DNA of 64,000 bases from Bombella saccharophila (GTDB taxonomy: Bacteria; Pseudomonadota; Alphaproteobacteria; Acetobacterales; Acetobacteraceae), in NCBI RefSeq assembly GCF_026385475.1, contig NZ_JANIDW010000003.1, positions 310,001 through 374,000 of the forward strand, given 5' to 3'. Positions 35,487 through 44,194 of the stretch are shown here, in pieces; position 1 is the stretch's first letter, and the number at the start of each line of letters is the position of its first letter. The position numbers and the translations under genes were made by a program. Below the pieces are notes generated by a model. The model saw only the letters and a list, made by a program, of their open reading frames with translations, was not told where the DNA came from and searched no databases.

Positions 35487-36176
35487 TTAGAGCCGTGCGA
35501 TGATGGTTTCACCACCAATCATCGTCTGCCCTTCTAAGACTTCAGGGGTGATGCCGGGGGGAAGGTAGATATCCGTGCGGGAGCCAAAGCGGATGAGACC
35601 GAAAAGCTCGCCCGCTTTTACGCGCTCACCTTCTTGCACATTACAGAGGATACGCCGTGCGATGAGGCCAGCAATTTGGACAACGGCAAGCTGACGGCCA
35701 TCATCAAGTGTAATACGCAGCTCGTTCCGCTCATTATGCTCGGAGGCTTTATCTAAGCTGGCATTGAGGAACCGGCCTGCATGATAGGCAATTTTAGAGA
35801 CAGTCCCGCTAACGGGCATACGATTTACATGGACATCTAAGACAGAGAGGAAGGTAGAAACCCGCCATACGGGGGCATTGCCCATCTCCAAAGCAGCTGG
35901 AGGTGCAACAAGAGAAACGCCCGTTACGCGACCATCAGCACTAGAGAGGACGAGATTATCCCCCTGTGGGGATGTTCTGCGTGGGTTGCGGAAGAAATAG
36001 AGGCAGAAGCCCGTAAAGGCGAATCCGGCCGTGCCTACCGCACGGGTGAGACGCCACGGTGTCAGCCGCCCGAGAATGGCTGTCAGCAGGCCCGCTGTCA
36101 GGAATGGAGTAGCCGCACGGTGGGGCGGCGCAAGAACGAGTTTGAATGATTTGATGAGTGACATATCATTACTCAT
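35487..36176 (-). CDS. psd: Phosphatidylserine decarboxylase proenzyme
   Basis: Psd decarboxylates phosphatidylserine to phosphatidylethanolamine. The 229-residue protein is the short type found in alphaproteobacteria. A membrane-anchor stretch near residues 25-55 precedes VLSSADGRVTGVSLV; VFLSVLDVHVNRMPVSG-like sequence (STFLSVLDVHVNRMPVSG) follows. The self-cleavage site is in LIRFGSRTDIYLPPG, where the serine of GS becomes the pyruvoyl group (LGST in other enzymes). It is followed by pssA 10 bases later. Confidence 0.93.
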   Translation of the reverse strand: MSNDMSLIKSFKLVLAPPHRAATPFLTAGLLTAILGRLTPWRLTRAVGTAGFAFTGFCLYFFRNPRRTSPQGDNLVLSSADGRVTGVSLVAPPAALEMGNAPVWRVSTFLSVLDVHVNRMPVSGTVSKIAYHAGRFLNASLDKASEHNERNELRITLDDGRQLAVVQIAGLIARRILCNVQEGERVKAGELFGLIRFGSRTDIYLPPGITPEVLEGQTMIGGETIIARL

Positions 36177-36306
36177 ACGTCACCTATCGGGTGGGTCAAG
36201 TCTTTCTATGAGGTACGCTGCATAAAACAATGGTGGAGCGGGTGTTGTCACCTAGGGAGGCGACATCCATTTTAAGGGCTGATGGTTTTGGAGAGGTAAG
36301 GGCCTT

Positions 36307-37017
36307 ATGACGGTAGAGATTAAGCCGCTTTGCGCGTTTAAAGATAATTATGTGTGGTGTGTGCGTCAGAGTGCGACCATGCCTTGGGTGGTGATTGACC
36401 CTGGCGAGGCGGCCCCTGTGATGACCTTGTTGGGAGAGCAGCCTCCCGCTGCCATTTTACTAACGCATCATCATAATGATCATATCGGTGGGGTGGCGGT
36501 ATTGCGGGAGCGTTATCATGCGCCCATTTATGGCCCTGCTGATATTGCCGAGATTGATCATCCCTTAAAGGGTGGGGAGAAGCTCTCATTAGCGGGGCTG
36601 AGCTTCCATGTTTTTGCAACGCCGGGGCATACGCTGGATCATCTTTGTTATGAGCTAGAAGGGGAGCATCCTGCCCTTTTTAGTGGGGATACGCTCTTTA
36701 GCGGGGGGAGTGGTCGCCTCTTTGAGGGCACAGCCGAGCAGCTTTTTAAAAGCTTTCGGCAGTTTGATGCCCTCCCTGATGAGACCATGTTATGCCCCGG
36801 TCATGAATATACGCAGGGTAATTTAAAGTTCATCGCCTCTCTTGGGCAGGATAGCCCTGCCTTTCAGGCGCGTGTGGCGGAGGTTGCCCGTCTGCGCGAG
36901 GCTGGGCGGCCATCTGTCCCAGTAACGTTAGGGGTAGAGCGGCAGACAAACCCTTTCCTTACCGCTCCATCGGTAGAGGCCTTAGCGCAGTTACGACAGC
37001 AGAAGGACCAATTCTAA
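36307..37017 (+). CDS. gloB: Hydroxyacylglutathione hydrolase (glyoxalase II)
   Basis: GloB cleaves S-lactoylglutathione to lactate and glutathione, the second step of methylglyoxal removal. The 236-residue metallo-beta-lactamase-fold protein has the metal motif LTHHHNDHIGG, then ATPGHTLDHLCY and LFSGDTLFSGGSGRLFEG, and the C-terminal CPGHEYTQGNLKFI region that binds glutathione. It is slightly shorter than the usual 250. It converges on nadC with only 9 bases between stops and no visible terminator. Confidence 0.93.
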   Translation: MTVEIKPLCAFKDNYVWCVRQSATMPWVVIDPGEAAPVMTLLGEQPPAAILLTHHHNDHIGGVAVLRERYHAPIYGPADIAEIDHPLKGGEKLSLAGLSFHVFATPGHTLDHLCYELEGEHPALFSGDTLFSGGSGRLFEGTAEQLFKSFRQFDALPDETMLCPGHEYTQGNLKFIASLGQDSPAFQARVAEVARLREAGRPSVPVTLGVERQTNPFLTAPSVEALAQLRQQKDQF

Positions 37018-37026
37018 CAAAAGGGG

Positions 37027-37896
37027 TTAGGCGGTGGTGATGTCGAGCCCAATATCAAGGGCGGTGACGCTATGGGTCAACCAGCCGAGGGAGAGACAAT
37101 CCACCCCGCTTTCTGCCATGCTACGGGCTGTAGCTGGTGTAATCCCGCCGGAAGCCTCGGTAATAGCGCGGCCTTGGACCATACGCACAGCCTCGCGCAG
37201 CATGTCCGGTGTCATATTATCCAGCAAATACGCATCCGGCCCATAAGGGCATGCAAGGGCCTCGGCCAGTTGAGCGAGGGAGTCGACCTCTAATTCAATC
37301 TTCATGAGATGCCCAGCCCGTTGGCGTGCTGCTTTTAGGGCTGCGGGAATGGTGCTGCCAAAAAGGGCAAGGTGATTATCTTTGAGCATAATCGCATCAT
37401 CAAGCCTATGGCGGTGATTGCTCCCCCCACCAGCGCGGACGGCATATTTTTGCAAAGCGCGTAAGCCGGGGAGTGTTTTGCGTGTGCAGCATACCCGCAC
37501 GCCTGTACCCTCAACGGCTTCGACAATCTGCCCTGTCATGGTTGCAATGCCACTAAGGTGAGAGAGGAGGTTAAGGGCGACGCGCTCACCCCCTAGCACG
37601 GCACTAGCAGGGCCTTCTACCTCGGCAAGGACATCGCCTTTTGCAATGTGGTCACCGTCTTGCTTGAGCGGGGTGAAGCGTGTGTCCTTATCTAGCAAGG
37701 AGAAGGCCAAGCGGGCACCGGGGAGACCGGCTAATCGTCCTGCTTGCCGAGCAACAAAGCTGGCCCGTAAGGATGGTTGTCCGGCAAGGAGTGATTGGGT
37801 CGTTACATCGCCTCCCGTGCCGAAATCCTCCCGTAGGGCGGTGGTGATGACAGGTTCCCAAAGGAGGTCGGGCAGAAAGAGAGTTTCAAGAGCCAT
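37027..37896 (-). CDS. nadC: Nicotinate-nucleotide diphosphorylase (quinolinate phosphoribosyltransferase)
   Basis: NadC turns quinolinate and PRPP into nicotinate mononucleotide, the last step of the de novo NAD branch before the shared pathway. The 289-residue protein has the active-site stretches VCCTRKTLPGLRALQKYAV, GGGSNHRHRLDDAIMLKDNH and EVDSLAQLAEAL. I use the ATG at 37896 (MALETLFLPD); its codon region overlaps nadB by none, while a longer open frame would run into nadB. It is last in nadA-nadB-nadC. Confidence 0.95.
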   Translation of the reverse strand: MALETLFLPDLLWEPVITTALREDFGTGGDVTTQSLLAGQPSLRASFVARQAGRLAGLPGARLAFSLLDKDTRFTPLKQDGDHIAKGDVLAEVEGPASAVLGGERVALNLLSHLSGIATMTGQIVEAVEGTGVRVCCTRKTLPGLRALQKYAVRAGGGSNHRHRLDDAIMLKDNHLALFGSTIPAALKAARQRAGHLMKIELEVDSLAQLAEALACPYGPDAYLLDNMTPDMLREAVRMVQGRAITEASGGITPATARSMAESGVDCLSLGWLTHSVTALDIGLDITTA

Positions 37897-37909
37897 GAGG
37901 AAATCCGTT

Positions 37910-39388
37910 TTATAAGGGGAGGTCGTGTAAGTGCCAGTCATAATGGCGGGCAGGTTGGAGGCCGGGGGCATCATCACGCCAATGCGCGCCGCGTTGCTCT
38001 AGGCGGTGCAAAGCCCCCCACGCGATGAAAGAGGCTGTAAGGGCACATAGATTATGCCGTGCAAGAGGGAGGGTCCGCTCTAAGAGCTGCTCTATCCCCG
38101 TACGGGTGCGGAGGATACCAAGATGGTGCTGCATCTCCACCCGCAAAGGCCAATCCGTTGAGGCGGTAGGGCAGGGTGGTGCGGCCATGATGGTAGGGGA
38201 CGCATCCGCTACACACGCATTGACATCCTGCCCTGCCCATTGCCCGCATAAGAGAGCCTCGAGCAATGAATTGCTGGCGAGCCTATTGGCCCCATGTAGC
38301 CCCGTGCAGGCCACTTCCCCACAGGCCCAGAGGCCGGGAAGCGTGGTCCGGCCTTTATGATCCACCTTTAGCCCGCCCATGTGATAATGCATGGCTGGTT
38401 GAACAGGCAGCATTTGGTTATCAGGGTCGTATCCTGCGGCGTGACATGCCTGCGTAATAGCGGGGAAGTGCGCACTAAAGGCCCCGCCCGGTAGGGTGCG
38501 GCCATCCAAAAACACGCGGTGGCCTTGCTGGAGCTGTGCAGCGATAGCACGGCTAACAACATCGCGCGGGGCGAGTTCTTCTGTAAAGCGGGAACCATCC
38601 TCCAAACGCAGTACGGCTCCCGCCCCGCGTGCGGCTTCGCTAATGAGGGCGAGGCGGTGCGTGGGTTCTGCTGCGATAAGAGCGGTGGGGTGGAATTGCG
38701 TAAACTCCATATCCCGTAATGTGGCCCCTGCCTGAGCGGCAAGAGCGAGTGTAATGCCACGATTTGCTAATGGGCTGGTGGTATGTTGATACAACCCACC
38801 GCAACCACCGCTGGCTAAAATACACCGGCCTGTTGGGATAAACCCGGCGGAACTCCATACCCCTTGGAGGCTGCCATCAGGTGCGTAAAACCCTTCTAGC
38901 GTGCCTTCAAGCCAATGGATGGTCTCTTTTTTGCGGGCGGCTTGGAGTGTGTGATGCAACATCACGTGCCCGCTACGGTCGCCCCCAGCAAAGACAATTC
39001 GCTTACGGCTATGGGCGGCCTCTAAATGCAGGGCGAGTTGACCTGCCTCATCACGTGCGAGGGGGACATCAAGGCGGAGCAGCGTTTCAACAGCGTGCGG
39101 CCCGGCCTCGGTGATGCGCTGGACCATGGCGGGGTCACATAAGCCCGCCCCGGCTTTGAGTGTATCTGCGGCATGGAGGGCGGGGCTATCCTCTGGGCCA
39201 ATAGCGGCGGCCATGCCTCCTTGGGCAAGGGTGCTGGCTGTGCCTTCCCCTGTGAAGCTGGGGGCGAGGATGAGGCATGGCTCCTCAAGCTCCAACGCGG
39301 CCATAAGCCCCGCCAGACCGGCCCCGATGATGATGGGCCAGTCAGCATAGCGGGAGAGGCTATCTCCCTGCATGGGACGTGCCCTCAC
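37910..39388 (-). CDS. nadB: L-aspartate oxidase
   Basis: NadB oxidises L-aspartate to iminoaspartate, which NadA condenses into quinolinate. The 492-residue flavoprotein starts with the FAD motif PIIIGAGLAGLMAALEL; further landmarks are STLAQGGMAAAIG, EFTQFHPTALI and the ASNSLLEALLCGQWAG stretch. The GTG at 39388 overlaps the nadA stop (GTGA), and an ATG at 39373 (MQGDSLSRY) is an alternative start. Coupled translation with nadA fits channelling of the unstable iminoaspartate. Confidence 0.95.
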   Translation of the reverse strand: MRARPMQGDSLSRYADWPIIIGAGLAGLMAALELEEPCLILAPSFTGEGTASTLAQGGMAAAIGPEDSPALHAADTLKAGAGLCDPAMVQRITEAGPHAVETLLRLDVPLARDEAGQLALHLEAAHSRKRIVFAGGDRSGHVMLHHTLQAARKKETIHWLEGTLEGFYAPDGSLQGVWSSAGFIPTGRCILASGGCGGLYQHTTSPLANRGITLALAAQAGATLRDMEFTQFHPTALIAAEPTHRLALISEAARGAGAVLRLEDGSRFTEELAPRDVVSRAIAAQLQQGHRVFLDGRTLPGGAFSAHFPAITQACHAAGYDPDNQMLPVQPAMHYHMGGLKVDHKGRTTLPGLWACGEVACTGLHGANRLASNSLLEALLCGQWAGQDVNACVADASPTIMAAPPCPTASTDWPLRVEMQHHLGILRTRTGIEQLLERTLPLARHNLCALTASFIAWGALHRLEQRGAHWRDDAPGLQPARHYDWHLHDLPL

Positions 39389-40374
39389 TTAATGGCCAAC
39401 ATGCGCTCGACTGAACGGCGCGCCGGGGCTTGGAGGTCGGCTGGGATGGTGACTTCTGTGCTCATGGTCTCTAGGGCCTGACGAATATTTTTGAGCGTGA
39501 TGCGCTTCATATGCGGGCAGAGATTACAGGGGCGGATGAAGTTGGTTTGTGGGTGCATCGCAGCGAGATTATCGCTCATCGAACATTCGGTGATGAGCAT
39601 GACCTTTTCGGGCTTATGTTGGGCGATATAGTCCATCATGCTGGCAGTGGAGCCTGCATGATCGGCCTCAGCCACAACATCGGGGGAACATTCTGGATGG
39701 GCGATGATATGGAGCGGGCCATGCATACGCCGATATTGGCGGATTTCCTGCGGGGTGAAACGCTCATGCACCTCACAACGGGCGGACCATGTATGCATCT
39801 TAATGCCCGTCTCCCGCTCGATGTTCCGTGCGAGGAACTCATCGGGAATCATGATGACTTCTGGCACGCCGAGGCTCTCCACAACACGCCGCGCATTGCC
39901 AGAGGTACAGCAAACATCCGTCTCAGCCTTTACTGCGGCGGAGCTATTTACATAGGTTACAACGGGCACACCGGGGTGACGCTCCCGCAAGGTGCGGACA
40001 TTTTCTGCCGTGATGCCTTCAGCTAAGGAGCACCCCGCCAAAGCATCGGGGATGAGGACGGTTTTTGTAGGGTTCAACAGCTTGACCGTCTCAGCCATGA
40101 AGTGAACACCAGCCATGATGATGACATCTTGCTCCAGATTTTGGGCTTCACGAGCAAGGGCTAAGCTATCCCCACGAATATCGGACACGCAGTGAAAGAT
40201 TTCCGGCGTTTGATAATTATGAGCGAGAATGACCGCATTATGTTTGCGTTTGAGCTCTAAGATCGCCTCAATATCCTCGGCAAAGAGCCGTTCCCAGTCC
40301 TGCCGCGCCATAAGAGAGGCCACAGGGCTGTATAACGCCGCACGAGAGGGAGACGTAGCAACGGCCTGCATCAT
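39385..40374 (-). CDS. nadA: Quinolinate synthase
   Basis: NadA condenses iminoaspartate with dihydroxyacetone phosphate, using a [4Fe-4S] cluster. From the ATG at 40374 (MMQAVATSPSR; AGGA upstream) the protein has 329 residues. Three internally repeated domains carry the cluster cysteines in DALAGCSLAEGI, DVCCTSGNARRV and RPCNLCPHMKRITL. Other landmarks are ILAHNYQTPEIFHCVSDIRG and HPECSPDVVAEADHAGSTA. It is first in nadA-nadB-nadC, and an inverted repeat overlaps its promoter. Confidence 0.96.
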   Translation of the reverse strand: MMQAVATSPSRAALYSPVASLMARQDWERLFAEDIEAILELKRKHNAVILAHNYQTPEIFHCVSDIRGDSLALAREAQNLEQDVIIMAGVHFMAETVKLLNPTKTVLIPDALAGCSLAEGITAENVRTLRERHPGVPVVTYVNSSAAVKAETDVCCTSGNARRVVESLGVPEVIMIPDEFLARNIERETGIKMHTWSARCEVHERFTPQEIRQYRRMHGPLHIIAHPECSPDVVAEADHAGSTASMMDYIAQHKPEKVMLITECSMSDNLAAMHPQTNFIRPCNLCPHMKRITLKNIRQALETMSTEVTIPADLQAPARRSVERMLAIK

Positions 40375-40393
40375 GGAGAGGTCCTTATATGAT

Positions 40394-40414
40394 TTATACT
40401 CACTATGAGCATAA
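40394..40414. promoter_or_regulatory. Inverted repeat at the nadA promoter (candidate NadQ operator)
   Basis: Arms TTATACTCA (40394-40402) and TGAGCATAA (40406-40414) are complementary except at one pair, around a 3-base centre. The repeat overlaps the candidate -10 element and transcription start of nadA. A NadQ-type repressor gene lies directly upstream, which makes this its natural target. Confidence 0.7.
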
Positions 40415-40440
40415 TAGGGGGCGCAATAGCTTCCTTGCAA
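40411..40440 (-). promoter_or_regulatory. Candidate nadA promoter
   Basis: On the minus strand TTGCAA (40440-40435) and TATTAT (40416-40411) lie 18 bases apart, about 37 bases before the nadA start. The -10 element falls in the left arm of the inverted repeat. Confidence 0.55.
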
Positions 40441-40466
40441 GTGTTTTATAGGATTTTATGGTGTGA

Positions 40467-41327
40467 TTAATGCGCTGCCTCTATGGGGAGGAAGGCCGAC
40501 CCCAGGTAACAAGAGGCCATTGCCGCAGGGCGAAACTGGTAGAGCTTGGCGGGCCGTCCGGCAGTAAAACGCTCATAAGCTCCGGTTTCTTCCACGAGGT
40601 TTTGATGCAGCACAAGGCGGCGGAAGTTTGGCTTATGCATAAACCGGCCAGAGAGTGTTTCTATCGCTTGTTGGAGTTGTAAGAGTGTGAAGGCCTTAGG
40701 GAGGAGCTCAAACACTGCAGGGCTATAGCGGATGCGGGCGCGCAAGCGGGAAAGAGCCGTAGCGAGGAGGCGGCGATCATCCCCATGCGGTGTGGTGTGT
40801 GCTGTAGGGAGTGTGCGTGGCACAAGGCCGGATTCCCACAGCAGTTCGTAGCGTTCTAGGACGCGTGTATCATCCCAGGGCAGGTCATATAGACCAAAGG
40901 CGGGGGCGATGCGGCTTTGGCGGTCTGGGTGGTGTGTGGCCCATTGCTCAATAGCGGTGATGAATTGCGCAAGTTGAGCATTGCCCGTTTCACTCCGGCG
41001 GTCCTCCCACGGGAAATGTTGATAGAGGGAGCCGTGGCAGGCGTGGGGATGGCTGGGGCTGAGGGCGAGATAAGTAATGTGAATATGCGGTATCGCCCCC
41101 TGCATGGGAAAGGAGCTGAAGGTATAAAGCTGCTCCATATAGCCAATCGGGCAGTGTGTTAGGGTTTCTGCCCAATGGCATAGGCTTTGTTGGAGGGAGT
41201 GATGGCTTTCTTCAAAAGTGGGGGTGTTTTGGTCATGCCGTAATAATGCGACATGAGGGGCTTCATGGCCGAGGGTCATTAAAACGGTGATGAGATCAGT
41301 CGGGCAGAGGGTTTGGTATGTCATCAA
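40467..41327 (-). CDS. nadQ: NadQ/NrtR-type repressor of NAD synthesis
   Basis: The 286-residue protein couples an N-terminal Nudix-like domain (residues 1-170) to a C-terminal winged helix. The latter has the NrtR/NadQ signature FELLPKAFTLLQLQQAIETL, then HKPNFRRLVLHQNLVEETGA and GRPAKLYQFRP. In alphaproteobacteria NadQ represses nadABC and senses NAD-related metabolites; catalytic Nudix residues are generally lost, and I do not see a complete Nudix box here. It lies immediately upstream of nadA on the same strand, with a promoter-overlapping inverted repeat in the 92-base gap. The symbol rests on context plus the C-terminal motif. Confidence 0.8.
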   Translation of the reverse strand: MMTYQTLCPTDLITVLMTLGHEAPHVALLRHDQNTPTFEESHHSLQQSLCHWAETLTHCPIGYMEQLYTFSSFPMQGAIPHIHITYLALSPSHPHACHGSLYQHFPWEDRRSETGNAQLAQFITAIEQWATHHPDRQSRIAPAFGLYDLPWDDTRVLERYELLWESGLVPRTLPTAHTTPHGDDRRLLATALSRLRARIRYSPAVFELLPKAFTLLQLQQAIETLSGRFMHKPNFRRLVLHQNLVEETGAYERFTAGRPAKLYQFRPAAMASCYLGSAFLPIEAAH

Positions 41328-42544
41328 GGGGTCGGGTCTAATTTGCGTAAATGCTCTGCGAGGGAATGTAGCCTCGTAGAGGAGGATGATAAACCAGGGG
41401 GTACGCCATGGTCGAGCGGGATACTCACAGTGAGCGGGCGGGTGGCTAAGGTTTCCATCCGCGGGCTGATCATGAGATTGTTACATAAAGAGCGTAAGCT
41501 CATCGGCACATTTTGTTGGAACCATTGGCTTTGCATCAATAAATGCAGCGGACTTTGCCAATTGGTCAGGCTGACAGATATGACCCCAGAGAATGAAGGA
41601 ACATAGAGTGTCCCCCCAAGGGAGAGATGCGGGGGTGGGGTGTTTTGTTCACTAGCAGCGAGGGGGCGGAATGTCGCGCTGAGTTCATGCAAGCGTAAGC
41701 GGAGGAGCAAATTGGGCTGGGCTGTTGGGGAGGATGCGTGTGACGCAGCAGAATATAGGTTGGGTAAAAGGGCAAATTGAGTGCGTAAATGCGTGATGTC
41801 GAACTCTTTGAGCATAGTATCGGGGTAGGATAAATGCTCTGCTGTGATAGAGGCGGAGAGCAGGGCTCTATCTTGTAAAGCAGGGTCTGGCCTTACGAGG
41901 GATTGCGGGGCGAAGCGAATACTGCCTGTAGGGCGCGATAGGGTTACGGTATAAGGAAGATGCGAGGCGGCGATCTCTAATTGCGCTATATGAAAATAAG
42001 CGCGGTAGAGGGGCATTGTGTGGTTGTGGCAGCGCGCCGTTAAAGCAGGGCATGGCATCATGCTTTTACTGATGAGCAAGCGTGTTTTGTTAAGCCGTAA
42101 CGTCAGGCTATTTCCATTACGTACGAGGCGTAGAATGGTGCTTTGTGGCATACGGAGGGGGAGTTTGGTTTGCGTGGTGATGGTCCGCGCCCAGTCTAGC
42201 CAATTGCCTCCGAGGATGAGGGTCGGGGTCGCCCCTACAACATCCGCCCCATTAAGATGAGTATGGAAGGAAACGCCAGAGAGCTCCCGCCACGCGCCAA
42301 AAGGCCAGCCCTTAGCACGGGAGAGGCGTATGTTTAGCGTAGGGTCTGGCCCGTCAGAGGGTAGGGATTGCACGGCAAGTTGGTCAAGCTGACGAGTCAG
42401 GACAGCCTGTGTGTGATGATATAACCCCCAAGACGCTGCAAGACCTAAGACAATGGCGCCGCATAAAAAACGGATAACACGATAAGGCGGCCATTTACGG
42501 CCTATTACTTTAAAATAAGAATACAAAGAAGGGGAGATACTCAT
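41324..42544 (-). CDS. DUF2125-like membrane-anchored protein
   Basis: The 406-residue protein has a cytoplasmic N terminus, a single membrane helix (VIRFLCGAIVLGLAASWGLY) and a long exported part. The pattern RLSRAKGWPFGAWRELSGVS resembles the alphaproteobacterial DUF2125 family, found in inner-membrane anchored proteins of unknown function with beta-rich domains. No catalytic motif is visible. It overlaps nadQ by 4 bases (ATGA), so the two are probably translated from one message, though a link in function is not evident. Confidence 0.6.
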   Translation of the reverse strand: MSISPSLYSYFKVIGRKWPPYRVIRFLCGAIVLGLAASWGLYHHTQAVLTRQLDQLAVQSLPSDGPDPTLNIRLSRAKGWPFGAWRELSGVSFHTHLNGADVVGATPTLILGGNWLDWARTITTQTKLPLRMPQSTILRLVRNGNSLTLRLNKTRLLISKSMMPCPALTARCHNHTMPLYRAYFHIAQLEIAASHLPYTVTLSRPTGSIRFAPQSLVRPDPALQDRALLSASITAEHLSYPDTMLKEFDITHLRTQFALLPNLYSAASHASSPTAQPNLLLRLRLHELSATFRPLAASEQNTPPPHLSLGGTLYVPSFSGVISVSLTNWQSPLHLLMQSQWFQQNVPMSLRSLCNNLMISPRMETLATRPLTVSIPLDHGVPPGLSSSSTRLHSLAEHLRKLDPTP

Positions 42545-42714
42545 TTGTCCCCAGCCTGTTTTCTAGCATCTATACAGTAATGCACCTGTTGTGGATGGCT
42601 GTGGGAAAAGAGGGAAAGAACCATAAATCCTGCAAAAAACGTTATATTTCATGGTGTTATGGTGGGTATCAGAGGCTCGTTTTTAAAGGAGCATTACTTT
42701 ATTAAAGGAGATGA

Positions 42715-43473
42715 TTACAGAGGGGCGTTTTTTACATCCACAGAGTTTTCCACAGGGCTTAGGGGAAGGTTATGCTCTTGGGAAAGGTGCGTCCATGCGT
42801 CTGTTATAGCTGGTATTAAAGCGCGCCCTGCCATTGTGGGGGAAAGAGGCGGGCCAATGATGACCTCCAACGTGCCGGGATATTTCCGCCATGGGGAGCG
42901 AGGCCAAAATAGGCCCGAATTCGTAACAACAGGGATGATAGGAGCTGTTGCTTGGCGGGCAAGAGCGACCACACCATTTTGGAGGGGGGCTGTCTGGCCG
43001 GGTTGGGTGCGTGTACCTTGGGGGAAGATGATAATCTGCCGCCCTGCTGTTTGGGCTTTGGCAACAGTCTCCATCATCCCACGCAGAGCTTTGGAGCCAC
43101 CTGCGCGATTAACGGGGATCATCCCGCTCAACACAAGCATAGGGCCAACAAGGGGGATGGAGGTGAGCTCTTTTTTGATGACATAAGCAGGTAAGGGGAC
43201 GAGATTCATCCACACAAATCCATCAAAGAAGGATTGATGCTGGGAGGCAATCAAAGCCGGGCCATCAGGCAGATTCTCTTGCCCTGTAATGACAATGCGG
43301 ATGGAGCAAAGCCGCTCTAACCCCCATAGGACGGCACGCGACCATAGTTTTGCATAAGCAAGGGCCGCATCGCGCCGGTTGAGCAGGCGGATAGGGAAGG
43401 CCACAACCCCCATAAGGAGGGTGAGGACCAACAAATAGAGATTAAACAAAAAGCCGCGTAAGAAACTCATCAT
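42715..43473 (-). CDS. plsC: 1-acyl-sn-glycerol-3-phosphate acyltransferase
   Basis: PlsC adds the second acyl chain to lysophosphatidic acid to make phosphatidic acid at the inner membrane. The 252-residue protein starts with a membrane helix (LYLLVLTLLMGVVAFPIRLL) and carries the acyltransferase blocks ASQHQSFFDGFVW (HxxxxD), GMIPVNRAGGSKALRGM and IIIFPQGTRTQPGQ. It joins pssA, psd and the lipid kinase as another phospholipid gene in this 10-kb stretch. The 170-base gap downstream of its stop, before the DUF2125 gene, shows no clear terminator. Confidence 0.9.
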   Translation of the reverse strand: MMSFLRGFLFNLYLLVLTLLMGVVAFPIRLLNRRDAALAYAKLWSRAVLWGLERLCSIRIVITGQENLPDGPALIASQHQSFFDGFVWMNLVPLPAYVIKKELTSIPLVGPMLVLSGMIPVNRAGGSKALRGMMETVAKAQTAGRQIIIFPQGTRTQPGQTAPLQNGVVALARQATAPIIPVVTNSGLFWPRSPWRKYPGTLEVIIGPPLSPTMAGRALIPAITDAWTHLSQEHNLPLSPVENSVDVKNAPL

Positions 43474-43546
43474 GAGTCCTGTTCATGACGTAGAATCTCC
43501 CTTTAGAGCAAGGGAAATATGCATCCCTCATCACGTAAGGAGCAGA

Positions 43547-44194
43547 TTATGAAGGTGGGGGCGGGCGGAATCCTTCTTGGGCGTAGTCTGTTTGGCGTAA
43601 AATTATAACGCGGAGCAACGCCCCAATTAATTTGCCATATTGGTTCATCATGAGGAGAACCGTATGGAAATGCAATGGCGGACTCATTGCGGGGGGCTGC
43701 ACCCAGTAAGGGGTTAAGCGTAATTGTGGGGCAATATCGTGGAACTCCAACAAAGAGCGGCGCATATGATAGCCCGCTGTGACGATGATGAGATGATGGA
43801 GATGCTTTTGTGCAGCCCATTGCGCTGTCTCCCACGCATTGCCAATGGTGGTTACCGCTTGGTGGCCTAGGCTGATATGCTGGGCTAAAGCAGGTGGGAG
43901 TGGCCCTGTCCCTGTGGCAGAGAGGATATGGCCTAGCTCCGTATGCGGTGAGACGCCTGAGATAAGCAGTAAGCGTTGTGGTTGTTGTTTAAGCAGCGCA
44001 ATCCCGGCTTCAATACGGTTCTTTCCTCCCGTAAGGGCGACAATCCCGTCACAATCCGCAGGGATGTTTTGGAGGTCCGGCGGGGGGCGGAGTGCATCGG
44101 CACAAAAATAGACAAACCCGCCAATCAACACCCAGCTTACGATAGTGGCCACGGCAAAACAGCCGCGCCCTATTATGGCGAGGGCTTGCTTCAT
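43547..44194 (-). CDS. YdcF-like (DUF218) membrane-anchored protein
   Basis: From the ATG at 44194 (MKQALAIIGRG) the protein has 215 residues: one N-terminal membrane helix (VATIVSWVLIGGFVYFCADA) and a DUF218 domain. The latter includes DGIVALTGGKNRIEAGIALL, then LLISGVSPHTELGHILSA and VTAGYHMRRSLLEFHDIAP. Relatives such as SanA and ElyC affect envelope integrity and peptidoglycan or antigen synthesis, but biochemical activity is not settled. Its start overlaps the ftsX stop (ATGA), placing it in the ftsE-ftsX operon. Confidence 0.82.
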   Translation of the reverse strand: MKQALAIIGRGCFAVATIVSWVLIGGFVYFCADALRPPPDLQNIPADCDGIVALTGGKNRIEAGIALLKQQPQRLLLISGVSPHTELGHILSATGTGPLPPALAQHISLGHQAVTTIGNAWETAQWAAQKHLHHLIIVTAGYHMRRSLLEFHDIAPQLRLTPYWVQPPAMSPPLHFHTVLLMMNQYGKLIGALLRVIILRQTDYAQEGFRPPPPS

